Notes under the pieces: generated by a model
Database searches by the model: none
Told to the model about the DNA's origin: nothing
The model's input: only the letters and a program-made list of their open reading frames with translations
Made by a program: the position numbers and the translations under genes
In this document: piece after piece, positions 11,204-23,365 of the stretch
How positions within the stretch are numbered: the first letter of the stretch is position 1
Layout of the letters: each line of letters starts with the position of its first letter
NCBI GenBank assembly: GCA_029204225.1
Contig: CM055099.1
Location: 60,155,795 to 60,219,794, forward strand
Length of the DNA: 64,000 nucleotides
Source: Diphasiastrum complanatum
Lineage: Eukaryota > Streptophyta > Lycopodiopsida > Lycopodiales > Lycopodiaceae
Reading direction: 5' to 3'

Positions 11204-12042
11204 TTGGGTGAAGATGTACTAGGTTCTGGATCTGATTCATATTGACATGCCTGGCAGTCAATAGTTTCTAATGCATCTGTCCATCTCACGACATCCGTCT
11301 CTGAATGATAGTGACCTCCCTTGGCTGGCCTTGGGCGATCAATCGTATGATCTATCGTGGATGATCCGTCATCAGCCTTGGGTGCAATAGGTTTCATCGC
11401 CCATGTAGTTGGATCAACCTTTACAGCCTGTTCTCTGTTCTCGAAGGTGAGTTTCCTTGTACCCCAGTTGTGTACTACTTGCGCAGTCCTCAACCATGGT
11501 CTTCCCAGTAAAACACGGTATGCAGATGGAGATTCAGGTATATCCATGACTACAAAAGTGATCACAAACTACATGCCTGCTATCTTTACGAGGATATTGA
11601 CAACTATACCTCTTGGTTTCACACAGGATTGATCTGCTAGCTTGATGGTGAATCTTGCTGGCTTCAATCCTTGTAAATCCCATTTTTCATCTAAAGTAGT
11701 GGAGATCAGATTGACACCCGATTTTCCATCTACCGCTGCCGCCTTGTCCTTGTATCCCTTGTGTTTGATTGGCAAAGTGATGTTGTGTTCCTCACTTTTC
11801 CATGCTGCTCCGATGTGGAGGATGTTATTTGTTTTATCATAGTCCACACAATATATGGGCTCAGGCGCTACTGGCTCCTCATATGCTTTGGCCCATTCAG
11901 CTAGAAGGCTTTTCGCTTGTGGTGCAATCCACAGTAGTTCCTTGAGTGGTAAACTAGCATGGTTTGACAGCAAAAGTGTGAGCCTTTCAGTGCGTGGTTC
12001 CTCGGGGTCCACCATGTAAAAAGGTGGTTCATGTTGGTGCAA
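11167..12042 (-). pseudogene. Element C aspartic protease-like part
   Basis: 11569-12042 includes AAAVDGKSGVNLISTTLDEK, the position of the active-site loop of gypsy proteases. 11167-11565 includes FVVMDIPESPSAYRVLLGRP followed by the RPWL element, the C-terminal protease signature. The same order is visible in element A. It would process Gag-Pol in a live relative. Confidence 0.7.
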
Positions 12043-12138
12043 CCAATCATTCTGATCGGTGCACAGTGGTGAGCCCGCTTGCGATTCCCGTTCGATGCCG
12101 ACTGGAGGTTCTGTGGGATTGTCTCTTTCTTGCGCTTT

Positions 12139-13732
12139 CTATACCCAGTGTCTTATTTTCTGGTACTGTCTTCTCTCTTTCCTCACATTTGGATATGGCG
12201 CTGAAGTTGAGGGTTGGTCGTCAGTGACCGATGGTGGTGGTGAGGGAGTCACTTCCTTCCTCTTCTGTGCTCGCGTAACAACTAACGCAGGAGTGTGGAA
12301 TTGTCGACCTTCCAATGGCATCCCTGTTGGAACTGTTGGCTGCTGTATGGCAACGAGGTTAAGAGGTGCACTGGTTCCAGGTTTAAATGGACAATTCTTG
12401 TAACAGTGTCCATAACCGCATTCTCGACAGGAGGTTGTATATTGTCCCTTGTAGGGACATTCTGCTATTCTGTGTCCTTCGCCGCATCCGTAGCAGCCGT
12501 AATTTCTTCCGCCTTGGTGCTGAGTTTGAGCTGCATAGGCCGAAACATATTCATTTATGGCAAGATCCATAAATGGTTCATCTGGTCTGTACCATTGCTG
12601 CTGCTCAGGTTGAGGTGGCATTTGCATCTCTAGTTCTGCTGCTGTCAGATTTACATGGGCCACTTGTTGATTGGCTGGCCCTGGGGGAGCAAGTAAGGCC
12701 ATACACTGTGGTTGATCTGGTGCGCTGTACCTTGGTGCCGCGTTGGGTGCCCCTTGATGATAAGGATAGGAATTCTGATAAGGACTTCTCTTTTGTTGAA
12801 CAATCCGGGGGTTAAACAGACAAAATGCCGTATCGTGCGATGTTGCATTGCACATATGGCAGAACTTATGTGTCAGTCTCAGATTTTGCTTTAGGACTGG
12901 ACAGTTGTTTGTTGTATGGTTTTGCGTGCATACTGAACACCATACATTCTCCCGTTGAGGATACTGCAGCTGGTTTGGTTCCGGTTGATGTGGAGTTACT
13001 GCTATAGTTCCCTATAAGGCTTTCAGTTTTTGGTCAAACTTTGCCGTAAGTTGCTCCATCTGTTGTTTGTGTAATTTTGTCATTTGCTCCAATAGCAGTT
13101 CTGTGGATAGAGTAGATGCGTTTGATGATGATGATGCGATCGAGGGAGTAGGAGTATAGGTGGAAGGATATTCATTGTCAGATCCCTCATCCTCTTCCCC
13201 TATGGCATCTTCCATAGCTTCTTGTAGAGTAGCATACTGCTCCCGTCGTTTCAGTTCTCTTCTGATGCTTCGTGGTAATCCGACTAGAACCACATGATCA
13301 CTGCATGATCGGGAGGTAGGGCTGCACTGCACTCAGATCGTAGATGTTTGACCCATTCAATATAGTCCCGGACCCTTTCTCGTTTTCCCATCTTGACTTT
13401 GTTCAACAGGAGAAACGGGTCTTCCAGGAACTTTCTTGGTTTAAAGCGCATGATGAGAGCCATTTTAACCGCTTCTTAGGTGGATTTTTCTTTCTCTGAC
13501 AGGTTGCCAGTAAGGACATAGGGAATAGCATCAACTTCTCCACAGGTGTCCGTTTGCCGTAGATTTCACAAGCTTGCTCGTAGATATGGAGGAATCGGAT
13601 GGGATCCAATGATTCGTCGTATTTTGGTATTTCCATCCGTGGTGCTCTCCGGACTGCTTGCAAGGGAGCGACAGGTACGAGTTGGCCCATTGGATCCATT
13701 GGTGCTGGTTCCAGTTCTGCCTCTTGTTGCAC
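12139..13732 (-). pseudogene. Element C gag
   Basis: 13403-13732 opens the capsid domain (MEIPKYDESLDPIRFLHIYE, then ACEIYGKRTPVEKL). 13012-13332 continues it (VVLVGLPRSIRREL). 12139-12855 carries two cysteine-histidine knuckles (CYGCGEGHRIAECPYKG and CRECGYGHCYKNCP) in a glutamine- and proline-rich background (MQMPPQPEQQQWY). Gag would assemble particles and package RNA. The parallel to the gag of element A is clear. Confidence 0.75.
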
Positions 13733-13749
13733 AGCTGCTAATCTGGGAA

Positions 13750-15080
13750 GGTGTGGTGCTTGATTTGCTATCCTTCATGCTATTGATCGTCCCGATCTCA
13801 GATTCATCCGATGGCGGGTTCCAAAGTGATTGGATCTTGCTTATACAGTAGGATGCAGTTTGGATCTTCAAGGATCTGATCGATCTGATCGGCCGAAAGT
13901 AAATTTTAGGCCTTTTACGATGGTTTTTCCTTGAAAACTTTTTACTCCTTGCACTGATTGATCTGAGATTTTGACAGTAGCTGTATCTGATATAGATCTT
14001 TCCACTGATCTGGTCTGCGAGGGTTATCTTGTGCAAGGGTTGGCTGTGCGAGGGTTCTTTAGTTATTTTTGTAGGTAAAAAACTTGATATCTTTCAGATA
14101 TCTGGGAAGTAGCTCTCGCAAGGTTCACAGTAGCTGGATCTGGGTCAGATCTCACTATAGAATTCTCTACGAGAGTTAACTCTCGCAAGAAGTGAACATT
14201 TCACTGTTTGCGAGGGTCCAAAACACTTTTTTGGCTTGATCTTCACCAAATCTTCACACTAACTCTCGCAGGCTTCATTATTGATGTAAATTGACATTCT
14301 GAATGGATTGAGAGGGTCTGTTGGATCTTCACTTTTTAGTGATTTTTTTGCACTTAAATCCAAATTTCTGCTCACTAGAATCAAACTAACTCTTGCAAGC
14401 TCTTATGTGTCCTGGTCTCATTGAGATGGAACTTCAAAATCCTCTACGAGTGTTCTTGACCACTGGAACTGAAAATTTTGTTGTCTGCGAGGGTTCATTG
14501 GTACTTTCCCGTCCTTTTTTTTTACTGAGAACTCTTGCACAGACACTTAGATATCAAACTAACTCTCGCAAGCTTCTCTGTGTCCTGGTCTCACTGAGAT
14601 GGAACTTCAGAGGGCTCTGCAAGAGTTCTTATGAAGATTTGAATTTTTTTGGATTTTTTCAAGGGTTTTTTGAATTCTTTATGATTTTTCTTTGATTTTT
14701 ACAATCTACTTGGAACTAACTCTCGCAGGCTTCTATGCAGGTCTGGGATAGTACCTTGGAGCTGCTGCCAGTCATGCAAGGGTTGATTCTCATTGATTCT
14801 GGAGATATAAAAATCTGATGAGATTTTAAGCTCTTTTTCCCTCCAAAATGCAGATTGGTGTGTTTTTTTTTGGGTTTTTTGGCTGGTTGGTTTGGGTTTC
14901 AAGCCCTTAGAGGCTGTTCAGGGCCTCTTCTACCCTCTCACACCTCCTCCGCTAGCTGTGAACAGTCCAAACACAAAAAAATACAGAAAAAACTAACTCT
15001 AAACTCCCAAAAATCTACCTAAACTACTCTAAAAAGCAAGAAAATAGCTAAAATGCAGCTAAACTAGTTAGTGGAAACCT
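13750..15080 (-). other. Element C 5' leader
   Basis: About 1.3 kb between primer site and gag shows no convincing coding sequence. It is scattered with the motif CTCTCGCA and its complement TGCGAGGG, in at least ten copies between 14010 and 14730, and with a longer tandem duplication listed separately. Confidence 0.6.
14255..14740. repeat. Imperfect tandem duplication in the leader of element C
   Basis: Two clear copies start at about 14381 and 14550 (each contains AACTAACTCTYGCAAGCT, then GTGTCCTGGTCTCA and GAGATGGAACTTCA), a period of about 169 bp. Weaker partial copies starting with the same ACTAACTCTCGCAGGCTTC lie at about 14269 and 14714. Confidence 0.7.
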
Positions 15081-15099
15081 ATCCCCAGCAACGGCGCCA
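15081..15099 (-). other. Primer-binding site of element C (tRNA-Asp type)
   Basis: The minus strand reads TGGCGCCGTTGCTGGGGAT one base inside the LTR. This is complementary, with one mismatch as I recall the tRNA, to the 3' end of plant tRNA-Asp(GUC), the usual primer of Athila-type gypsy elements. It fixes the orientation and the inner LTR edge. Confidence 0.85.
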
Positions 15100-15100
15100 C

Positions 15101-15575
15101 TGTAGGGTCGAAGATCTTACGTAGTATAGCCCTCCCACCTGTCAACAAGGGTTAGATCACTGGATAGGTACCTAACTATGCATAGATGCTACTTTTAGTT
15201 AGTTTCCTACTTTCTCCCTTAACTCTACTCACCACTAACAGCATAAAAATAGTGTACAAGTGGTGCCTTTTTATAAAGTGGGGAAGGCCCTTGCCCCTCA
15301 ATCCTATTGGCTAATTTTCACAATGATCCTATCCATTCATCTTGGACCCAACTTGATCCAATGGTCCACAAAAAGTACATTAGAAATCACAAGATTCATG
15401 TGAGTCTCAATTTGGACCCAACTCTAAAAAGTAATCTCTAAGTTTAAAAATGACATTGAGCCTCTAGTTTTATTTTAATTCCAAGGCCCAAGTCATGTTT
15501 ATTTTATTTACAACTTTATTTGCGTGCTCATTGGGCCATGGGCTTATACACGCAAGATGCCATGTCCTCGCAACA
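15101..15575 (-). repeat. 5' LTR of element C
   Basis: About 475 bp, beginning on the minus strand with TGTTGCGAGGACATGG and ending CGACCCTACA, hence TG...CA. It adjoins the primer site. It has no coding potential and contains a TATA-like box on the minus strand. No second copy is found in the window. The outer edge could be two bases further (CAACACA). Confidence 0.7.
15267..15279 (-). promoter_or_regulatory. TATA-like box in the LTR of element C
   Basis: The minus strand reads CTTTATAAAAAGG inside the 5' LTR, oriented toward the leader and gag. It is a good match to a plant TATA box and would sit in the U3 part of the LTR. Confidence 0.5.
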
Positions 15576-15599
15576 CATTTTATTGGATGATTTTATTTA

Positions 15600-16640
15600 T
15601 TTACACTTTTGTAAACGATTAGGCTTTACTGTGACATGGTCGATCTGGACACGTTAATACAAGATCACTTTCTTGCATGCGTTGTAATAATCTAGTTGAT
15701 GGATTATATTTCCCTCTCTCATTAGATAGGAAATCTTTTTTTTGGTGAATCTTGCATCTATGGCAAACACTCTAGAAGTAGATTATAGCGATCTTCTACA
15801 TAGCGATCTTTGCGGTCCAATGCCAACTCTGTCCTTAGGAGATGCACTTTACTTTATCACCTTTATAGATGATTACTCTAGATGGTCAACAATCATGTTT
15901 ATCAAATATAAATATGAAGCCTTTGAAAGCTTCAAGAAGTTCAAGGCCATGGCTGAAACCTAAACATCTAAAAAGTTGAAAGCACTCTGAACTGATGGTG
16001 GTGGTAAATACATCTCAAATGAGATGTTCGACTACTTGGCTGAACATGGCATTCGAAGACAATTTACAACTTCCTATTCGCCTCAACAGAATGGAATTGC
16101 AGAAAGGAAGAATCGAACACTTCTTAACTCAGCAGATCAATGCTGTATCAATTTCACTTACCTGCGAAATTTTGTGTAGAAGCTATTGCCACAACCTGTT
16201 ATGTACAGAACAGATCCAGCACAAAAGCGTTTAACATCATAATTCCCTATGAAGTATGGCATGGACACAAGCCTAGTGTCAGTCATTTAAAAATCTTTGG
16301 CTGTATTTATTTCGTTCATGTTCCTAAACAACTTTTTAGGAAAAAACCGGACCAGAGGTAAGATAAATGCATTTTCATTGGCTATCCTGATGAACAAAAA
16401 GCTTATAAAGTTTATGACTGGTTGTATATTGTCGATGTATCCCGTTGTCTTGCAGAACTCCTTGTATTCTATGGAGATGTACTCTCCCCCTCCATCTGTG
16501 AATAGAGCCTTGATCTTCCTCTAGGTTTGGTTTTCTGCAGACGCCTTGAAAAACTTGAATACTTCGGATTTGTTCTTCATATAGTAGATAATGTAGCATT
16601 TTTTCTAGGGATGTAATCTTCAAAGAAGATACATTTTATG
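15600..16640 (+). mobile_element. Ty1/copia family X fragment 1 (integrase region)
   Basis: The plus strand shows the GAG-pre-integrase end (about 15690-15800) and integrase core: LLHSDLCGPMPTLSLGDALY, FITFIDDYSRW, then LRTDGGG, SYSPQQNGIAERKNRTLL, and the C-terminal KIFGCIYFVHVP. A short adjacent piece at 16375-16623 carries integrase-like sequence in the opposite sense. It is close in sequence to the copy at 20240-20460, so both come from one family, here called X. Broken; neither LTR recognised. Confidence 0.75.
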
Positions 16641-18008
16641 ACTTTATGCAACCATCGATTAATGATGTTTTGTCATAGTTATCAACTAGAGGTATTCATA
16701 AAATTTACAAGGGCTAGAGCCTTGAACCCTTAGGTGTTGCCACATGGCATTGGCTATTTGTAGCTATTGTAATTTATGATTTTATTTGGTCACATATTGA
16801 GCATGTAGGCTCTCACAAATTTAAAAGTTTACTACTAAGAAATTTACTCCAGTTTCACACCTACGTATGCAATTGGTCCTACAATCTAGGATATTGAAAA
16901 CATTCAGAACGTAAAATGACAAATTTACTCTGACACCTACGTGCATAAAAGGATCATACTATTTACAAATATTGAAAAGTTCAAACCATATGAAATCCAT
17001 ATATTTCAAATATGAATAGATCTTACATGATACAAAGTTAGTGGCAAAATTTGAATAGGTATTTGTTGGGACTAGGAGTGAATGGTGGCACCAGCCATGG
17101 GATGGGTGAGGCTTGCTACAAGCATTATTCTCCTCCCAATATATACTATACATATTTTTACCAATGGGAGAATGACAAGTCATTTATTTTGGAAAGGAGC
17201 TATTTTACAATATAACACCTACGCTCTTAACGAATGAGAGTGTGCCACATCTATTCCCATGGCAATGCCCATTATGGAAGTTATTTATTAGGGAGAGTTA
17301 TTGTGAAGATCTTGCGTGAAATAAGGTGGAGAGCGTTATGTGGAGGCAGCGAGAAGTTGTTGGAAAGAGCTGCGCGACGTGCTGCGAGATGTGTGACGAG
17401 TCACGAGAAAAGGTTCTGAGCAGTTGGCACTCGGGAGTATGAAGACCGTTGCAAGAAGTAGGTGGCAATCGAATTCGCTAGTGTGTGAAAAAGAGATGCG
17501 GAAAAGGTGCGCTAAAGGCAAAAGAACTAAGAAAGCAGGTGGGCGATTACTTGCTTGGAATTAGCATATATACGTGAGTAGTGAGCTTTCTAGATTCTAT
17601 CAATACAAATTTGGAACGCGTCTACACGGAGACTGTGCCATAATTCATGACTGACACGGCAGCACCTGCTACTGATCCTGAAGCAGTTACATTGCTGGGA
17701 GTGCCACTATGTCGTACATTCTGTTCAACAAGATCACCTTCATAACAACTCCCTGATGTGGGCACCTAGACCACACGCTCTTTCCTCAGATTTCCTGGGG
17801 GCAACGGCCAACCTGTTATGCATGCCGTTGCTGCCGTGCTGAAGCAGCCAACCGTTCTCCAGTCAAACTGTACAGTTGGATCTGATGTATAGGAATTCGA
17901 TCAACTATGAAATGTTGTACCAAGAGAGTCGCATCAAACCACGACGAATTGGCGGCCATCACCTTTCATGTAGAAACTAAACTCAGCACGATCACAATTC
18001 TGCATGCA

Positions 18009-18037
18009 TTTGGTGTTGCCCTGACAGCAACACCAAA
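18009..18037. repeat. Perfect 11-bp hairpin with 7-nt loop
   Basis: TTTGGTGTTGC and GCAACACCAAA flank the loop CCTGACA. It is isolated, with no gene on either side, so a terminator role has no support. It may be the tip of a small fold-back element. Confidence 0.7.
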
Positions 18038-18875
18038 GCTTCCATTTGGGTTGCCCAAGCCACTCCATAACGTAACCTTCGCTACGCTGCGTTTGGTCCC
18101 CTCACATCCCTTTAGAGACTTGCTAATTTCCTGATCTGTCTGCCATTGCTCTCTATGCACGCTCATTTTGCCATCTCATTTTAGCACTTTATCACTCATT
18201 CAACTGTTCAGATATCACATACAAATCAAACATGTTTCTCACGTCAGAGATTGACAGCGGAAGCGCGCAATAAGGAGAAAAAAGCCTTTATGCTGCACTG
18301 TGCAGGTTGCTCTAAGCGCAAGGTGATCAACGTTGCAGTCGCGATCCACGGAGTAGGCGCATCACCCAGAAACTAGGCACTCCATATGCAGTGCAGGCTG
18401 TCCAAAAATGACAGGTCCAGAGACAGACCCAAAATGCACACAAAACACACAAAGGAGATGACCTAATAGATTATAGGATAAATGCCCATAGGTCCGTAAG
18501 GAGCCAGCTACCACACACTATGCAACCAAGATTGATGTGCATGTACGATATCAAAGTGATTGCCTTCTATAATTAGCATCAAGATTTTCATTTTCTTGAT
18601 CTTGGTGCTAGAGTCTACACCCCATCTCAAGAATCTATGTATTTACATGACTATAGCCAATAAATCTTGTTAGTCCTAAGATGAATCTTGGTCACGCTTT
18701 GTGAGTTTTGTGAGTCAAACATTAGCATCAAGATTTGGGTAAAAAACCCATGCACTATGAATCTTCCTTACTCTAGAGTCTAGATCTCAATTTAACATCT
18801 TGATCCTATTTTGGGTCAATAAACACAATTTTCTTGCCTGTATAACTGGGTGAAGAGCTTGTGAGTCACTATATG

Positions 18876-18915
18876 CCGCCCTCCCCTCCCACATGCCCGA
18901 GCCCCCTCCCCTCCC
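18876..18915 (-). other. C-rich tract; potential G-quadruplex on the minus strand
   Basis: At least six runs of three or more C fall within 40 bases (CCCTCCCCTCCC, then CCCGAGCCCCCTCCCCTCCC). The complementary strand meets the usual G-quadruplex pattern. It is unlike the AT-rich surroundings. Confidence 0.6.
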
Positions 18916-19599
18916 ACAGTACGTTTGCCCACCCACCCAAGTGGGCGGCTAGAGAGGGGGAGGGAAATTTTTATAAAAAAATAAGAGTCTTGGGCAGCGC
19001 TCACACTGCCCGTGAACACTGTAATTTCAATTATAATAGATTTTCCTTGATGATCTTTTTGATCATTCTATGTATTTATTCTTTGTCAGCCCTCTAAGTT
19101 AGATGATGGGTGAAATCTAACGTCAATCATAAATGTGTGTACGAAGCCATTCGAAACTATGAAGTTCCTGAAACATGGTCATCTTTCAACCTTAATTTCT
19201 TTGTATAGGGAAAGACCATAGCTGGCGGCCTATAGATCTGCTTGTAGAGGGTTCTTGTCACTTCATTGATTTTTGACATCGCATGCATGATAAACCCTCT
19301 ACACTTTTACATGGCATTCCAAGCAAGCCTCATCATGCATTTATCATCATTTTTTGTCCTTGTTTGGCCAATGGTAGCCTCACTGTCATGCCAATAAAGA
19401 TCTAACCCTAGATCTATATATTGTAAGGGGGTTAGAGGGCCTACTTCAACTCATAAGTTAGTTATGATCAGGGGTTGGGGCCCTCATAGAATTAAATCAT
19501 AATTGATGGTTTGTGTTAGGAACAACGTAACCACGAAGAAGGCAAAGCTAGTTTGATCCACCCAACCAAATGCACTCTCTTATCGAAGCCCCTCCTAGC

Positions 19600-21190
19600 C
19601 CAGTGTGAGTTTGCATGGGAGTGGTAGGTGGGAGTTACTGCCAACACCCACTGTTCATGCTGCATGCACTAGATTACTATTGCATGTGGGGTCCAAGTCC
19701 AGGATTGTCGGATCCGAATCTACAACGAGACAAAGAAGCAGCAACACCAACAACCAAAATCTACCAATGCAGCGGAATTTAAGGAGCAAATTCCTGATGA
19801 TGACAAACTATTAGAACTTAATGGCTTACAACAGTAGCAATGCAGAATACGACAGCTGGTATCTCGACAGTGGCGCTACCCAACACATGACTCCTCAAAG
19901 AGAATTGTTTACTGAATATGTAGCTTACACCAGAGATCAATTCATCTACCTTGGAGACTCTAGCACCATTCACGTGAAAGGAAAAGGAACAGTCAAGATC
20001 GTATTCAAGGATACTCTTTCCATTTCTGTTCCAGATATCCTTCATGTACCTCAGCTATCTAAGAACCTGTTATCAATTTATAAGATAACTGATGAGGGCT
20101 AAGCTGTTACATTTTTATCTGAACAGTGCATAATCTTTGACAAAGATACTACAATGACTACTTGCATTCAAGTTGAAAACTTATATATTCTTTCTGACTC
20201 AATTACACTAGCTACTACTTCTCATAAAAATGTAAACCATCAAGCCCTACTATGGCATGGTCGATTTGGACATGCTAATACATGATCTCTTTCTTATATA
20301 CATTGTAATAATTAGTTGATGGATTGATTTTTTCTCTTTCATTAGATAGGAAATCACTATTTTGTGAATCTTGCATTTATGACAAACATTCTAGAAGCAG
20401 ATTCCCCATAACACATTCCATCAAGACAAAACATGTATTAGATCTTGTGCATAGTGATGCAGCTAAAGCTACAGAAGCCGAGCAGCCGACAACACTAGTC
20501 AAAAGACCAAATCAAACTAGATTGAGCAAATATGGAGAAATTCAAGAAGAGACACCATTCCAATCTGGTCAACCGATTGTTCGAAGTCCTCCAGAATTTA
20601 AACAATTTTTGAGAGTTATACACCTCAATCTTTTTGGACTTCATCTAGAGATCCATAGGCCCTAGCTGAAGCAATTGACTCTAAGGATGCTGTGAAGTGG
20701 CAAGAAGCAATGGAAAGCGAGTACAACTCACTTTTGACGAACTAGACCTGGACACTAGTCGACTTCCCCACTCACAAGAGAGTCATCAACACCAAGTGGA
20801 TCTTCAAGAAGAAGATCAACTTTGATGGTTCCATTGCAAATGGAAAGCACGGCTGGTGGCTAAAGGATTCACTCAATTCCAGGGAGTCGGATTATCAAGA
20901 AATATTCAGTCATGTTGTCAAAATGCAGCCAATTAGGACACTCATTGCATTGGCAATCGCAGATGATCTTGAAATGCATCAAATGGATGTCAAAACAACC
21001 TTTCTCAATGACTAGGTCGAAGATACATAGGTGTCAATTCAGTTCACATAGCTCTATATGTAGATGATGCATTTATTCTATCTAATGACACATTCTTACT
21101 GCACACTACTAAGAGTGATCCGTAAAAAAAAATTTGACATGACTGATCTAGGCCACAAATAGTTGCAAGATCTTTCATAGGAGGAAATAG
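19600..21190 (+). mobile_element. Ty1/copia family X fragment 2 (protease, integrase start, RT)
   Basis: 19821-20102 holds the copia protease: SWYLDSGATQHMTPQ and later VPDILHVPQLSKNLLSI. 20240-20460 holds the GAG-pre-integrase zinc region (FCESCIYDKHSR, LDLVHSD). About 20690-21180 holds RT pieces: EAMESEYNSLL, INTKWIFKKKINFDGS and YVDDAFILS. The order is right for copia pol but the sequence is heavily eroded and the integrase core is mostly absent. No LTRs recognised. Same family as the 15600 fragment by close nucleotide similarity around 20250-20400. Confidence 0.75.
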
Positions 21191-21239
21191 CACTTCATTA
21201 TTGGATCCTATTGAGAGTGTGTAGCAACATTTATTGTTC

Positions 21240-23365
21240 ATCATTTGGTTTTTTCTTCACTTTAAATGTCTTCAATGAGTTCATCTTTGTTGGAACCAAG
21301 TGAAAGATTGTCCACTTCAAACTATTCAATTTGGAAGATGAGGATGGAATCCATCTTGATCCTTTAAGATGTGATGGACATGGTTCTTGGCCTTGAAGAA
21401 GAACCACAAGTTCTTCAAAAAGTTCAAACATACAAAAAGAGAGCTAGGATGGCACTTCACTATATTAAGATGAATGTCTCTAATGAGATATTGAGGGAGA
21501 TAGGTACTTGTACAACAACCAAAGAAGCTTGGGATTGTCTCAAGACTATCTATGAGGCTAAGAACACCTCTAGGCCCCTCACTCTTAGAAATCAAATCTT
21601 CCAAAGTAGCCAAAAGAGTGATGAGAGTGCATCTAGTTATGTTTGGAGAGTAAAAGATATTCATAGAGAGCTTGCTTGCATTGGTGATTCCATCAATCAA
21701 AATGAGCTATTCCAAGTCATTCTCAATGGCTTGAGAATTGAATTTTATAACATTGTCCAATCCGATGCCATTAAGGAGGAGCTACCAAGTTTGGAGGCTC
21801 TCCAAAGTGTGCTAATTTTTGAAGAATCAAGACAAGAGTATAAGCTCTTGAGGATGGACAAGCTTTCTCTCACTCACAATGATGGCATAGCCCTCTCCAA
21901 GGACAAGCACAAAGGGAGGAGCAAGAACCAATATCAACAATCCTCAAGCAAGGACAAAGCCAAATCCAAAGACAAAGATGAAGAGGAAGATGATTCCTCT
22001 AATGCAAGCTCAAGAAGAAGAAGATTAACTGCTTCTATTGTGGCAAGAAAGGCCATTATGCCACCAATTGCTTCAAGAAGAAGAATCAACTCAAGCAAGC
22101 CAACATCACCAATGAGAAGGAAGACACTATTGCAAGTGATGGAGAGGGATCTATTATGGTCTCTAGCTTCTCATCCACTCCTTTAAAGAAGGATGACTTA
22201 TGGTATATTGATAGTGGAGCCTCTTCACATATGTGTAGCTCCAAGGTTATCTTCTATTGCACCTTATGATGGAGTCAAGAAATCAATATACACTGCAAAT
22301 GATTTTGAATGTCCTATTGAAGGCATAGGGAACACTCCCTTAAAGCTTGCATCCTCTAAAGTTCTTTCTCTTTCTAAAGTTCTTCATGTGCCTAAGCTTA
22401 CTAAGAATCTCATTAGTGTTGGCCAATTGCTTGATAATGGCCTTGATGTAAAATTCAATGTTGATACTTGCACTATCAAGAAGAATGATGAGATACTTGC
22501 ATTAGGATCTAGATTTGGAGGCATCTATAAACTAGGTCCAAATGAATATATGAATGCTTGTAATGTTGCTCTTGTGAACAAGCTCTCTATGGAGGAATTA
22601 TGGCATAGGAGGTTGGGACATCCCAACTACAAATCCATGCTCTCTATGATCAAAGAGGCCAAAGCTATTGGCTTGCCAAAGTCATTCTCCAAGAAGATCA
22701 AGCCTTGTGAGGCTTGTGCTATTGCTAAATCTCACAAAAAGCCATTTACAATATCTTCTATAAAAAACAAGCATCCTTTGGAGTTAATCCACTTGGATGT
22801 GCATTTCTCATCAACTATAAGAAAGGGAGGATCCACTTGTTTGTTGCTTTCATTGATGACTTCACAAGATTCACTTGGATATATCTTCTTGCTTCTAAAT
22901 CTATGGTGTTTGATCATTTTCTTATTTTCAAAGCTTATGTAGAGAAGCAATTCTCATTCAAGATTAAAGCTCTTAGATGTGATGGAGGTGGTGAATATAT
23001 CTCCAATAAATTTCATGATTTTTGTGAGCTTGAAGGCATCAAAAGAGAGTTCTCTTGTGCCTATTCTCCATCTCAAAATGGAGTGGCCGAGAAAAAGAAT
23101 AGATCTCTATGTGAATGTGCAAAATCTATGAGAATTGAGGCATCTTTGCCCAAAGATTGAAGCAAGAGTATGATGCATTGATCACCAACAATACCTGGGA
23201 GCTTGTGGATCCTCCATCCAACAAGCATGTGATTGGTTGCAAGTGGGTATTTCGGATCAAGTTCAATCATGATGGCACCATTAACAAGCATAAAGCAAGA
23301 TTATGTGCCAAAGGATTTGCTCAAATCCATGGTCTTGATTATGAGGAGACCTTTGCACCGTAATA
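21240..23365 (+). mobile_element. Ty1/copia family Y element 1 (gag, protease, integrase, RT start)
   Basis: Gag likely begins at the ATG at 21268 (MSSMSSSLLEPSERLSTSNY, the usual start of this gag type). The 21371-22186 stretch continues it (ARMALHYIKMNVSNEILREI, LTLRNQIFQS, HRELACIGDSINQNELFQVI) to a basic, zinc-knuckle zone at about 22010-22100. Protease sequence (YIDSGASSHMC type, about 22200) and NVLHVPKLTKNLISVGQLL follow, then integrase (LWHRRLGHPNYKSM, CEACAIAKSHKKPF, FIDDFTRFTWIYLL, LRCDGGGEYISNKF, AYSPSQNGVAEKKNRSLC). 23157-23363 gives RT entry (IGCKWVFRIKFNHDGT, HKARLCAKGFAQ). Broken; LTRs not seen. Confidence 0.8.

Larger units (their letters stand above)
7740..15575 (-). mobile_element. 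Element C: Ty3/gypsy LTR retrotransposon, OTA-like, nearly complete order
   Basis: Minus-strand order: 5' LTR (15575-15101), primer site, 1.3-kb leader, gag with zinc knuckles, protease, spacer, RT, RNase H, integrase ending at 7750. No copy of the 15101-15575 LTR is seen at the low end, where the LTR of element A begins. The integrase tail lacks a chromodomain and ends with a LHKYWPPQ-type tail, as in Athila/Tat relatives. Broken, several breaks, but the parts remain long and easy to read, so it is younger than element A. Confidence 0.8.
16641..19600. other. Three kilobases with no recognised gene
   Basis: No open frame here has family motifs. 16840-16990 contains an imperfect tandem repeat of about 78 bp (ACACCTACGT motif). 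17250-17640 is a purine-rich, LTR-like stretch with a TATATA motif, but no ends could be set. 17640-18130 is richer in G and C and includes a perfect hairpin. 18573 and 18720 start two imperfect copies of a segment beginning ATTAGCATCAAGATTT. 18876-18965 is strongly C-rich, then G-rich. Confidence 0.5.

Noticed and set aside
18009-18037. Hairpin as a transcription terminator
   Set aside because: No gene ends here, and intrinsic hairpin terminators are not used in this way in plant nuclear DNA.
17907-18134. Plus-strand open frame of 75 codons near the hairpin
   Set aside because: No motif, no splice context, chance-length frame in GC-richer DNA.
21044-21700. Minus-strand frames of 66 to 124 codons over the copia gag start
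   Set aside because: Shadows of the plus-strand gag and RT sequence, which carry the motifs.
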